Part shown: piece by piece, positions 17,237-25,829 of the stretch
Layout of the letters: each line of letters opens with the position of its first letter
How positions within the stretch are numbered: the stretch's first letter is position 1
Assembly (NCBI GenBank): GCA_033875255.1
Contig: JAWZSN010000026.1
Location: forward strand, 11,906 to 75,905
Source: Marinimicrococcus sp033875255
Lineage (GTDB): Bacteria; Pseudomonadota; Alphaproteobacteria; Geminicoccales; Geminicoccaceae
Length of the DNA stretch: 64,000 nt
Direction of reading: 5' to 3'
Notes under the pieces: model-generated
What the model was told of the DNA's origin: nothing
The model's database searches: none
The model's input: only the letters and a program-made list of their open reading frames with translations
Program-made: the position numbers and the translations under genes

Positions 17237-18064
17237 TCAGGCGGTCTCCGCCAGCCTCCGCACCATCGCGTGATCCGCATCCAGCGGCGCTCGTCGCCCT
17301 TCGATCCGCACCACCGCCCGCAGCCCGGTCAGGCTGCTCGTCAAGAACACCGCCTCGGCCTCGTCCAGCACGGCCGGCTCGATTCTCGTCGCCTCCGCCG
17401 CGATTCCGACTCTCGCCGCCACCTCCAGCACGCGGGCGCGGGTGATGCCCGGCAGCACGCCCTCGTCGAGCGCGGGCGTCAGCAGGCGGCCGTCCCGCGT
17501 GACGACGAAAAGATTGGCGGTGGAGGCGCAGGCGAGGCGGCCGGCGGTGTTGAGCATGAGGGCCTCCTCGGCGCCGGCGGCGCGGGCCTCCTTCAGCGCC
17601 AGGATCTGGTCCTGGTAGGCCAGGGTCTTGAGGCGGCTCGTGGGGCTGTGCTCGTTGCGGCGGATGGTGACGATGGCCGCCGTGGCGGGAGGCCGCGGCG
17701 GCGGGGCGGGGAAGGCGGCGAGGAGCAAGGTGGGCGTGGCGTCCGGCGGCGGGAGGAGGCCGCGCGGGCCGGGGCCGCGGGTAAGGGTGAGGCGCAGGGC
17801 GGCCGCGCCGCCGACGAAGCCGTTGGCGGCCAGGAGGGCGGCGCAGGCTTTTGTCAGCGCGGCGTCGGTCGCCTCGAAGGGAATGCCCATCACATCGGTG
17901 CCGGCGCGCAGGCGGGCGAGATGGCGGGCCAGGAGGGGCACGGCGCCGTCCTGCGCCCGCATGGTCTCGAAGAGGCCGTCGCCCAGCAGAAAGCCGCGGT
18001 CGGCGGGGTCGATGCGGGCCCGGGCGGCGTCGAGCAGCCGGCCGTTCAGCCACAGCGTGCTCAC
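17237..18064 (-). CDS. pabC: Aminodeoxychorismate lyase-like class IV aminotransferase
   Basis: A 275-residue PLP enzyme of fold type IV. The lysine-containing region RLKTLAYQDQILALKEARAA (near 142-161) and NTAGRLACASTANLFVV (near 170-186) are characteristic. The product of pabC releases pyruvate from aminodeoxychorismate to give 4-aminobenzoate for folate. The assignment over D-amino-acid or branched-chain aminotransferases rests on the operon: it follows pabA with a GTGA start/stop overlap and shares a locus with folP. Confidence 0.85.
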   Translation of the reverse strand: MSTLWLNGRLLDAARARIDPADRGFLLGDGLFETMRAQDGAVPLLARHLARLRAGTDVMGIPFEATDAALTKACAALLAANGFVGGAAALRLTLTRGPGPRGLLPPPDATPTLLLAAFPAPPPRPPATAAIVTIRRNEHSPTSRLKTLAYQDQILALKEARAAGAEEALMLNTAGRLACASTANLFVVTRDGRLLTPALDEGVLPGITRARVLEVAARVGIAAEATRIEPAVLDEAEAVFLTSSLTGLRAVVRIEGRRAPLDADHAMVRRLAETA

Positions 18065-18633
18065 GGACCGCTCATGGCAAGAAAGTTCCGCAACAGCTCG
18101 TGGCCGTGCTGGCTCAGCACCGCCTCGGGGTGGAACTGGACGCCCGCCACCGGCAAGGTGCGATGCGCGAGGCCCATGATCTCGCCCTCGGGGCTGCGGG
18201 CGGTGATGCGCAGGCAGGCGGGCAGGCCTTCCTCCTCGACGATCAGCGAGTGGTAGCGGGTGACGGTGAGCGGCGAAGGGAGGCCCGCGAAGACGCCGCT
18301 TTTGTCATGGCTCACGGCGCTGGTCTTGCCGTGCATCGGCCGGCGGGCGCGCCCGACGCGGCCGCCGTAGGCCGCCCCGATGCACTGGTGACCGAGGCAC
18401 ACGCCCAGGATCGGCATGGTGCCCGCAAAGCGCTCGATCACCGCGCAGGAGATGCCTGCCTCGGCGGGGCCGCAGGGGCCGGGCGAGAGGATGACGTGGC
18501 TGGGGGCGAGCGTGGCGATCTCGTCGGGGGTGATGGCGTCGTTGCGGACCACGAGGCGGCTGTGGCCGAGCTCGGCCACGTAGCGGGCGAGGTTCCAGAC
18601 AAAACTGTCGTAATTGTCGAGCAGCAGGATCAT
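18061..18633 (-). CDS. pabA: Aminodeoxychorismate/anthranilate synthase component II (glutamine amidotransferase)
   Basis: A 190-residue class I glutamine amidotransferase. It begins MILLLDNYDSFVWNLARYV, has the nucleophile motif GVCLGHQCIG near 79-88, an oxyanion region LSPGPCGPAEA near 50, and the catalytic HPE in GVQFHPEAV near 165. It supplies ammonia to the PabB subunit. Start and stop overlap both neighbours (ATGA with pabB, GTGA with pabC). The same fold serves TrpG; the position between pabB and pabC favours the folate role, possibly with dual use. Confidence 0.9.
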   Translation of the reverse strand: MILLLDNYDSFVWNLARYVAELGHSRLVVRNDAITPDEIATLAPSHVILSPGPCGPAEAGISCAVIERFAGTMPILGVCLGHQCIGAAYGGRVGRARRPMHGKTSAVSHDKSGVFAGLPSPLTVTRYHSLIVEEEGLPACLRITARSPEGEIMGLAHRTLPVAGVQFHPEAVLSQHGHELLRNFLAMSGP

Positions 18634-20024
18634 GCGCCGTCCCTGAGCGCGCCGATCAGGGCGCGCGCCTTGTCGATGGTCTCGTCATACTCGGCAGCCG
18701 GGCTGCTGTCGGCGACGATGCCGCCGCCCGCCTGGAAGGTCACGGTGCGGCCCTTGATGGCATAGGTGCGGATGGTGATGCTGGTGTCCATCCAGCCGTC
18801 GAAGCCGATCCAGCCGATCGAGCCGCAATAGGGGCCGCGGGCGGTCGGCTCCAGCTCGGCGATGATCTCCATGGCGCGGATCTTGGGCGCGCCGGTGATC
18901 GAGCCGCCGGGGAAGGTGGCGCGCAGCAGGTCCACCGCACCCGTGCCCTCGCGCAGCCGGCCGGTCACGGTGGAGACCAGGTGGTGGACGGTGGCGTAGC
19001 TCTCGAGCACGCAGACCTCGGGCGTGCGCACACTGTGCTCGCGGCAGACCCGCGAGAGATCGTTGCGCAGGAGATCGACGATCATGACGTTCTCGGCGCG
19101 GTCCTTGCCGCTCGCCAGCAGCTCGGCCGCGAGCCTTTCGTCCTCGTCGGGCGTGGCGCCGCGGGGTCTGGTGCCCTTGATCGGCCGGGTCTCCACCACG
19201 CCGTCGGCAACCGACAGGAAACGCTCTGGCGAGGCCGAGGCGATGGCCGTCTCGCCGAAGTCGAGCAGGGCTGCGAAGGGTGCCGGGTTGCGCGCGCGCA
19301 GGCGCCGGTAGAGGCCGGCGGCGTCGAGTCCGTCGGGCAGCTCGGCCAGGAAGCGCTGGGCGATGTTGGCCTGGAAGATGTCGCCGGCGAGAATGTAGTC
19401 GACCACCCGCTGCACCGCCGCCTCGTAGCGCTCGCGGGTGAAGTTGCTGCGGATGGTGACGGGGCCGGTGGCGACGGGCGGCGGCAGCGGTGCCGCCTGC
19501 CCGACGAGGCCGGCGAAAAGCTCGAGCCGCTGGCGGCGGCGGGTCAGGCGCGCCGCCGGAACCTTCTCGGGCAGGCCGCTGGAGAGCAGCCAGCCGCGCT
19601 GCTCCACATGATCCAGCGCGACGACGGTGTCATAAAAGCCCAGGATCAGGTCGGGAAAGGCCAGATCGTCGCGCTCGGGCGAGGGCAGGCGCTCCAGATG
19701 ATGCGCCAGATCGTAGCCCAGATAGCCGATGGCCCCGGTCTGGAAGGGCGGCAGGGCCGGATCGTGGCGCACCGCATGGGCTGCCAGGATCCGCTGCAGC
19801 GCAGCGAACGGATCGCCTGCGAGCGTTGCACCCTCGCAGCTCATCCGCCCGTTCCTGCTGGAGAGGGTCACGAACGGATCGGCCGCCACATAGCTCCAGC
19901 GCCCCATCCTCCCGTCCGCCCGCGCACTCTCGAGCAGCACCGGGGCCGGCAGATGACGCAGGCTCTCGTAGACGGCCAGCGGATCGGCGAAGGGAATCTC
20001 GCGTGTAAGAAGGTCGGCGTCCAT
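18630..20024 (-). CDS. pabB: Aminodeoxychorismate synthase component I
   Basis: A 464-residue chorismate-binding enzyme. The N-terminal part has FQTGAIGYLGYDLAHHLE, and the catalytic C-terminal domain has the familiar DIFQANIAQRF, KGTRPRGATPDEDE, RNDLSRVC, and FPGGSITGAPKIRAMEII motifs. It converts chorismate with ammonia into 4-amino-4-deoxychorismate. The start at ATG 20024 (MDADLLTREIPFADP) gives normal family length; the open frame runs far upstream without homology. First gene of the pabBAC operon. Confidence 0.9.
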   Translation of the reverse strand: MDADLLTREIPFADPLAVYESLRHLPAPVLLESARADGRMGRWSYVAADPFVTLSSRNGRMSCEGATLAGDPFAALQRILAAHAVRHDPALPPFQTGAIGYLGYDLAHHLERLPSPERDDLAFPDLILGFYDTVVALDHVEQRGWLLSSGLPEKVPAARLTRRRQRLELFAGLVGQAAPLPPPVATGPVTIRSNFTRERYEAAVQRVVDYILAGDIFQANIAQRFLAELPDGLDAAGLYRRLRARNPAPFAALLDFGETAIASASPERFLSVADGVVETRPIKGTRPRGATPDEDERLAAELLASGKDRAENVMIVDLLRNDLSRVCREHSVRTPEVCVLESYATVHHLVSTVTGRLREGTGAVDLLRATFPGGSITGAPKIRAMEIIAELEPTARGPYCGSIGWIGFDGWMDTSITIRTYAIKGRTVTFQAGGGIVADSSPAAEYDETIDKARALIGALRDGA

Positions 20025-20283
20025 GCCCGGGTCTCGTGTCTGCGATGGCCCAAGTCTAGAGCGGTTCCCGGCCGGCCGGAACACGCCGTCGAGGCTGCCG
20101 CCACCGCAGCGAACGCCGCGGCGGCGGCCCCGCACCGCCGCCAACTGACAGAAAAGCGAAAAGAAAGGCCGCGCGCAGCGCCTCGCACGGCGTCGCCGGC
20201 CCGTGCATGCGCCGCGCTCCACCCGTGAACCGGCCTGCCTGCCTGTGACAGACCGGCGAGCCGCTCGGGGCGCTAGCCGTCCC

Positions 20284-20481
20284 TCAGACGGGCTTGCCGG
20301 CGATGCAACGCCAGCCGCCGCGGATGGTCCAGCCGTCATGTTCGGCGATCCAGCGGGCGGCTTCGCGCTGGCCGAACATGGTGCAGGCGAAGGACGAGCC
20401 TTCCCAGGCGAGCTCGACATGCCGGCATTGGGGTTGGGGGGCGTCGGCGAGGCAGGCGACGAAGGTGAGGACGAGCCACAT
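20284..20481 (-). CDS. Small cysteine-containing exported protein of unknown function
   Basis: A 65-residue product preceded by AGGAG. The N-terminus MWLVLTFVACLADAPQPQC looks like a short membrane or signal segment. Three further cysteines and several tryptophans follow (FACTMFGQREAARWIAEHD, GWTIRGGWRC). I recognise this as a type of short conserved alphaproteobacterial protein with paired cysteines and a W-x-I-x-x-W-x-C end; no function is established that I know of. Confidence 0.65.
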   Translation of the reverse strand: MWLVLTFVACLADAPQPQCRHVELAWEGSSFACTMFGQREAARWIAEHDGWTIRGGWRCIAGKPV

Positions 20482-20631
20482 GAGCAGGCGCTCCTGCTGG
20501 GGTGAACCCTCCCTATAGCCCTGAATGGCCGTTATTGACGAAAGAATGAGCGTGGCGGCCGCCGGCGCGGCGGCGCCGTTGCGATGCCCCTCGAACCGGC
20601 ATCATGCCGGGAGGTTCCGCCGACGCCGCTT

Positions 20632-21732
20632 TCAGGGACCGGTCGGGTTGTGCCCGCCGATCGTGCACCAGGCGTCGACCGCCTGGCGCGCCGCCGCGAC
20701 GTCGTGCACCCGCAGCAACCCGGCGCCCATCGCCAGCGCCCACTGGTTGCCCGCCAGCGTCGAGGGCAGACGGTCCGCGGGCGGATGGCGGCGCTCGATC
20801 CACTCCGCCCAGCCCTTGCGTGACACGCCGAGCATCAGCGGGCAGCCCAGGCCCAGCAGCATCGCCAGATGGCGCAGCAGGTCGACATTGTGCGGCTCGT
20901 GCTTGCCGAAGCACAGGCCGGGGTCGACGATCACCCGCCCGCGCGGCAGCCCGGCCGCCTCGCAGGCCTCCAGCCGCGCCTCGAGCCGGTCGAAGACCTC
21001 GAGCGCGCATTGCTCGTAGGCCGGCGCCTCGTTCATCGTCGCAGGCGTGCCCTGCATGTGCATGAGCACGACCTTGGCACCGCTCGCCGCCGCCACTGCG
21101 AGGCTGCGGGGATCGTGGGCGAGGCCGCTGACATCGTTGATCATCCAGGCGCCGGCCGCCACGGCGGCCTCCATCACCGCCGCCCGGCGGGTGTCCACGG
21201 AGACCCTGAGGCCGGCGCCGGCAAGGCCCTCGATCACCGGCAGGACCCGGCGCAGCTCCTCCCCGGGCGGCACCGGTGCCGCTCCGGGCCGGGTCGATTC
21301 ACCCCCGACGTCGATCAGATCGGCGCCGTCCGCCGCCATGCGCAGGCCGGCCTGCACCGCCGCCTCCGCGCCGGCATGGCGGCCGCCGTCGGAAAAGCTG
21401 TCCGGGGTGACGTTGAGGATCCCCATCACCTGCGGACGCGGCAGCAGGTTCCCGCCGGTGAGCCGGTCGAGCAGCCGGCGGGCGCGGCAGCGCAGCTCCG
21501 GCGGGAGGGCGGCGAGCCAGCTCTCGATCTGCCGGGGCCGCAGGATGCGCCGGTCCGGCGGCTCCGGCGGCGCCCAGAGCGTCGCCTCGACAAGCGCGCA
21601 GGCGCGCGCCGGACCGCCCAGCGGCAGGCCCTGCCCGACCCGCAGCACGGCCTCCGCCTCGTCGCCGAAGAACAGGCCCAGCGGGCGCAGGTAGAGCCGT
21701 GGCGCGCGTGGCGAAGGGGCGGGAAGGGGCAT
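20632..21732 (-). CDS. folP: Dihydropteroate synthase
   Basis: A dihydropteroate synthase of about 366 residues, longer than the usual 270-280 because of an N-terminal extension. The catalytic barrel carries GILNVTPDSFSDGG and VGGESTRPGA, plus VSVDTRRA, DPGLCFGKHEPHN and GVSRKGW. It joins 4-aminobenzoate (from the adjacent pab operon) to the pterin in folate synthesis. The extension, starting PRLYLRPLGLFFGDEAEAV, occurs in alphaproteobacterial homologues. The start at ATG 21732 is preferred over ATG 21774; neither has a strong ribosome binding site. Confidence 0.9.
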   Translation of the reverse strand: MPLPAPSPRAPRLYLRPLGLFFGDEAEAVLRVGQGLPLGGPARACALVEATLWAPPEPPDRRILRPRQIESWLAALPPELRCRARRLLDRLTGGNLLPRPQVMGILNVTPDSFSDGGRHAGAEAAVQAGLRMAADGADLIDVGGESTRPGAAPVPPGEELRRVLPVIEGLAGAGLRVSVDTRRAAVMEAAVAAGAWMINDVSGLAHDPRSLAVAAASGAKVVLMHMQGTPATMNEAPAYEQCALEVFDRLEARLEACEAAGLPRGRVIVDPGLCFGKHEPHNVDLLRHLAMLLGLGCPLMLGVSRKGWAEWIERRHPPADRLPSTLAGNQWALAMGAGLLRVHDVAAARQAVDAWCTIGGHNPTGP

Positions 21733-21875
21733 GGGCGGGCTTTCGTGAGCGGTGGCCAATCCGTGGCATGGCATGGGACCGGACCGGCTGTCGAGGCGGG
21801 CACCGCGCCTTGACGCGGCGGCGTCATGGCTTCACGTCACGCGCGGGGGCTGGCTGCCCCCCGGGAGAGATCGTC

Positions 21876-22808
21876 ATGAGCCGGACCATCGGGCGGCTGC
21901 CGCCGCTCAACGCGCTGCGCGCCTTCGTGGTGGCCGGCCGCCATTTGAGCTTCTCGCGCGCTGCCGAGGAGCTCAACGTGACGCCCGCGGCGGTGAGCCA
22001 GCAGGTGCGGCAGCTCGAGGACCATCTGGGCTGCGCGCTCTTTCGCCGGGCCACCCGCCAGCTTTTGCTCACCGACGAGGGCCAGGCCTGCCTGCCAGGG
22101 CTGGCCGAGGGATTCGAGAAGCTGGCCGAGGCCCTGGCGGCCATCGAGAATCTCGACGAGGGCGGCCAGCTCACCCTCTCGGTGGCGCCGTCCTTCGCCG
22201 GCAAGTGGCTGCTGCCGCGGATCGACGCGTTCGCCATCGCCCATCCCGAGATCGACGTGCGCATCTCGGCAGCCATGCAGGTCGTGGACTTCGATGCCGA
22301 GGATGTCGACTGTGCCATCCGCTACGGCGGCGGCGACTATCCCGGCCTCGAGGTCGACAAGCTCCTGTCGGAGAGCGTCGTGCCGGTCTGCAGCCCGGCT
22401 TTGCTGGAAGGCGGCGAGCCGCTGGAGACGCCGGTGGACCTGCGCCGCTTCACCCTGCTGCACGACGACGGCGCCGAGCGGGACGCGAGCTGCCCCGACT
22501 GGGCGATGTGGCTCAAGGCAGCCGGCGTGGAGGGCGTCGACGCCACGCGCGGCCCGCGCTTCGACCAGTCGAGCCTGGTGCTGGAGGCGGCGGTGCTGGG
22601 CCGGGGCGTGGCCCTCGCCAAGGAGCGGCTGGCCGAGGCCGACCTGCGCGCTGGCAAGCTGGTGCGTCTGTTCGATCTCCGCCAGCCGCTGGCCTTCGCC
22701 TATTACTTCGTCTGCCCGCCGCGCAAGCGCGGCCTGCGCCGCGTCCAGGCGATGCGCGCGTGGCTGCTCTCGCAGGCGGTGCCGGGACCGCTCGACTACT
22801 CGATCTGA
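21876..22808 (+). CDS. LysR family transcriptional regulator (GcvA-like)
   Basis: A 310-residue LysR regulator. The N-terminal helix-turn-helix is LPPLNALRAFVVAGRHLSFS followed by RAAEELNVTPAAVSQQVRQL, and the effector domain has the GcvA-type features SVAPSFAGKWLLPRIDAFA and CAIRYGGGDYPGLEVDKLL. GcvA-like regulators are a large subgroup with varied targets, so naming the regulon is not possible. It is divergent from folP with 143 bp between; ATG at 21876 follows GGGAGAGA. Confidence 0.9.
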   Translation: MSRTIGRLPPLNALRAFVVAGRHLSFSRAAEELNVTPAAVSQQVRQLEDHLGCALFRRATRQLLLTDEGQACLPGLAEGFEKLAEALAAIENLDEGGQLTLSVAPSFAGKWLLPRIDAFAIAHPEIDVRISAAMQVVDFDAEDVDCAIRYGGGDYPGLEVDKLLSESVVPVCSPALLEGGEPLETPVDLRRFTLLHDDGAERDASCPDWAMWLKAAGVEGVDATRGPRFDQSSLVLEAAVLGRGVALAKERLAEADLRAGKLVRLFDLRQPLAFAYYFVCPPRKRGLRRVQAMRAWLLSQAVPGPLDYSI

Positions 22809-22863
22809 CGCGGTGGCGAAGGCGGAGAGATCGCCGCCACGCCGCTTGTGCCCGTAGCACCGG

Positions 22864-24267
22864 TCAGCGAAGGAGCCCGAGGCCCCTTTGGGCGGCTTGC
22901 GCCGCCGGCTCCCGTGCCGATGCCTGCGCCGTCGGCCGCGCCAGGGCCAGGGGACGCATCAGCAGCAGGCCGAGCGAGGCCCATGTGAAGCGGTCCTCGG
23001 CGAAGGCGCCGCTGATCAGCGAGAACACCATGTTGGCGGTGAACACCATGAGGGCGCAGAGCAGCGCCGGCTCGTGACGCAGGCGCTGCACGCCGAGGCG
23101 GGCGAGGACGAAGACGAAGCAGGCGCCCATCAGCAACAGCCCGGTCGTCCCGGTCTCGTGCATTGCCTCGAGGAAGATGTTGTGGGGAAAGGAGCGCTCA
23201 TCGGCGCCCGCGAACATGATGCCGAACGAGCCGAGCCCGTGGCCGAGGATCGGCGCCCGCGCCCAGCTCTCGAGCGCGAAGAGGATGAAGTGGATGCGAG
23301 GTGCCGTGGAGCTGTCGCCGGAGCCCTGGGCGAAGAGCTGGCCGAAGCGCCGCAGCGTCCAGGTGACCTCGCCGCTGGCGAGCGTCCAGGCGATGGCCAG
23401 GGCGGCGCCGGCCATCACGAGCAGGACGGCCAGCTGCGAGCGGTGGATCAGTGGCCCGCGCCGGGTCAGCCGGGTGTGGATCGCCATCGGCACCATCATC
23501 GCGACGACCATGCCGACGATGGGGCTGCGGCCGCCGATGATGAAAAGGACGAGGGTCAGGAAGGCGAGCGTGGCTGCGGCGAGCGACCAGTGCAGGGAAA
23601 GCGGGCGGGCGTAGAGCACCAGGGTGAAGACGGCCAGGGCGCCGCCGACGATGGCAGTGCCGGCATTGAGATAGCCCGACGAGCGGATGAAGCCGTGCTC
23701 CGTGACCTTGCCGAGCCCGTAGAAGCTGAGCCAGTCCCAGGCCAGCAGCACGGCGAAGAGGCCGAGCAGGACCAGGAAGCGGATGACGCGGATGCGGCGG
23801 TTGGCGATCACCAGCGCCGTTCCTGCGACGGCCCACAGGCAGGCGCCCATGAGGCCGACGATCTTGGTGAGGCCGTAGATCGGTCCGGCGGTCCAGGCCC
23901 ACGACAGCGCGGCCCACGCCGTGAAGGCGAGGAACAGCATCACCAGCCGCAGGCCCGGCAGGTAGACCCGCTCGCGCCGGATCACCAGCGCGGCCACCCC
24001 AAGGCTCGCCGCGAAGAAGAGCAGGGTCAGATCCACCGGAACCCAGGCGAGGCGCGGGTCGGCCTTGAAGCGGCCGGCGAACAGGAAAAGGAGGAACAGC
24101 GTCTCGAAGGAGAAGAGATGAACGGCGAGGCGCCGCAACACCCGCAGCGCTGCGAAGAGGTCCGCATCGATCGCGCTGCGCCGCTGCATGCTGCGCGGCG
24201 CCCGGGCCGCAGCTCCGCTCCCGTCGCGGGCGCCTTGCTCCGGCGCCCCGCTCACCCCCATTGTCAT
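22864..24267 (-). CDS. O-antigen ligase/polymerase family membrane protein (copy A)
   Basis: A 467-residue integral membrane protein with roughly ten to twelve hydrophobic segments. The Wzy/WaaL-type region appears in the large loop and after it: LFIIGGRSPIVGMVVAMM, GHGLGSFGIMFAGADERSFP and HNIFLEAMHETGTTGLLLMG. It probably polymerises or ligates a surface polysaccharide at the periplasmic face. It is about half identical by eye to the gene at 25830-27248, from the signature HLFSFETLF near residue 50 to the C-terminal RPLALA. Confidence 0.85.
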   Translation of the reverse strand: MTMGVSGAPEQGARDGSGAAARAPRSMQRRSAIDADLFAALRVLRRLAVHLFSFETLFLLFLFAGRFKADPRLAWVPVDLTLLFFAASLGVAALVIRRERVYLPGLRLVMLFLAFTAWAALSWAWTAGPIYGLTKIVGLMGACLWAVAGTALVIANRRIRVIRFLVLLGLFAVLLAWDWLSFYGLGKVTEHGFIRSSGYLNAGTAIVGGALAVFTLVLYARPLSLHWSLAAATLAFLTLVLFIIGGRSPIVGMVVAMMVPMAIHTRLTRRGPLIHRSQLAVLLVMAGAALAIAWTLASGEVTWTLRRFGQLFAQGSGDSSTAPRIHFILFALESWARAPILGHGLGSFGIMFAGADERSFPHNIFLEAMHETGTTGLLLMGACFVFVLARLGVQRLRHEPALLCALMVFTANMVFSLISGAFAEDRFTWASLGLLLMRPLALARPTAQASAREPAAQAAQRGLGLLR

Positions 24268-24500
24268 CGCCGATCCCGCTTTTCATGAAGCCAGCAAGGC
24301 AAGCTGCGGCCTCCGGCACTATCGTGGCAGGTGCCGGGCTTTAAGAAGCGCTCTCCATAAAGTACGCAAGACGAAGCGGCAATTACAAAGGGACGAGGCA
24401 TAGGAAATGTTAGCACAGTGATGGATAAGGGGAGGTATTATTCTCCTGAAGGGCAAGCCATTGGCATGGATGGTGAAGCAGTCAGCGAGGCTGCACCGCC

Positions 24501-25814
24501 TCAGCTGCGGGTCGGCTGCAGAAGAGGATAGCTTTGTCTCGGCCGCAGTGCCTGTCTGTCGGCCAGCAGCCGCTCGTAGAGTGAGAGGAGGTTGGCGGCC
24601 TGGCTTTCCCAGTTGTAGCGCTCGCGCACGAGGCGGCGGCCGCGCTCGCCCATGGCGCCGGCCAGGGCGGGATCGGCGGCGAGCCGGGCGACGGCGGCCT
24701 GGGCCGCTGGCGTGTCGCCGGGCGTCACGCACAGGCCCACCTCGTTGCCTTCGACCAGCTCGCGCCACACCGGGAAGCCGGAGGCCACGACCGGCAGGCC
24801 GGCGGCCATGTACTCGAAGATCTTGGTGACCTCCTTCTCGCGCGAGTGGGGGGTGTCCTCGAAGAGGGCGAGCCCGGCGGTCCAGGCCTGGCCGTAGGCC
24901 TCGAGGATGCGCTCGAAGGGCAGCGGCGCGCCGACCCCCTCCATGACCAGCCGGTGCGGGTCGGGACAGTGCCGGCGCATCGCCGCGGCGAGATCGGGCG
25001 GGCAGCGCCCCAGGCAGTGCAGCGCCCCGCCCTCGGGCAGGGCGGCGGCCAGCGCCGCCAGGCCCAGCGCCCCGCGGTCGGCCGAGAGATTGCCGGTATA
25101 GAGCAGGCGCGGGTGCGGCGGCGGCTGCCGCCCGCCTTGCGGCATGGAAGCCTCGATGCCGGCGAAGGCGTCGCGCCGCGGATAGTTGAGCACCGGCACC
25201 GCCCCGGGCAGCCAGCGCGCATAGTAGCGCTCGGCGATCACCACCGCCGAGAGGCCGCGCACCGCCAGCCGCTCGGCCAGCCGGTAGAGCGGCCCGGCCA
25301 GCCGGCCGATCCCGCGCGGCAGATAGGGAGCGACGTGCAGGGCGGTGCTGAAGTCCTCATGGACGTCGAAGATCACCGGCCGGCGGGTCACGAGCCGCAG
25401 CACCAGGCCCCAGGGCAGCAGCTCGGGAACGTGGAGATGGTAGAGATCGGCGCGCTCGGCGAGGGCCGCGCGGAACACCCGCCAGGCGGTGCCGGTGAGC
25501 CGTGCCGGCCTGCCGCCTTTGGCCGGCCTCACGATGCTGACCCGGACGCCGTGGGCGTGACCCTCCACCCCGTGCGGCACGATCAGCACGGTCTCGTGAC
25601 CGGCGGCGGCGAGGCTCGCGCACTCCTTGAGGAGGATGCGGTTGTCGTGGGCGACATGGACCGAGCTCATGTGCACGATGCGCGGCGCTCTCGCCCGACA
25701 GTGGTCCTCGTCGGGCGGCCGCTCGCGGATCTCGCGATGGAGAGGCGGCAGCGGCGTGGCCGCCTCGCCGGGCTCTGGCTTCTCGCGCGTCAGGGTCCGC
25801 ATGTCACGGCTCAT
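24501..25814 (-). CDS. Glycosyltransferase (GT4-like)
   Basis: A 437-residue family-4 type glycosyltransferase. The acceptor-side domain starts near residue 45 (RIVHMSSVHVAHDNRILLKE), and the nucleotide-sugar domain has LLYTGNLSADRGALGLAALA and the E-x7-E region EVTKIFEYMAAGLPVVASGF, followed by a closing helix (RERYNWESQAANLLSLYERL). The start is ATG at 25814, or 12 bp later. It sits between two O-antigen ligase paralogues and so probably adds a sugar to the same surface polysaccharide. Confidence 0.88.
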   Translation of the reverse strand: MSRDMRTLTREKPEPGEAATPLPPLHREIRERPPDEDHCRARAPRIVHMSSVHVAHDNRILLKECASLAAAGHETVLIVPHGVEGHAHGVRVSIVRPAKGGRPARLTGTAWRVFRAALAERADLYHLHVPELLPWGLVLRLVTRRPVIFDVHEDFSTALHVAPYLPRGIGRLAGPLYRLAERLAVRGLSAVVIAERYYARWLPGAVPVLNYPRRDAFAGIEASMPQGGRQPPPHPRLLYTGNLSADRGALGLAALAAALPEGGALHCLGRCPPDLAAAMRRHCPDPHRLVMEGVGAPLPFERILEAYGQAWTAGLALFEDTPHSREKEVTKIFEYMAAGLPVVASGFPVWRELVEGNEVGLCVTPGDTPAAQAAVARLAADPALAGAMGERGRRLVRERYNWESQAANLLSLYERLLADRQALRPRQSYPLLQPTRS

Positions 25815-25829
25815 GATCGATCCTCGCTG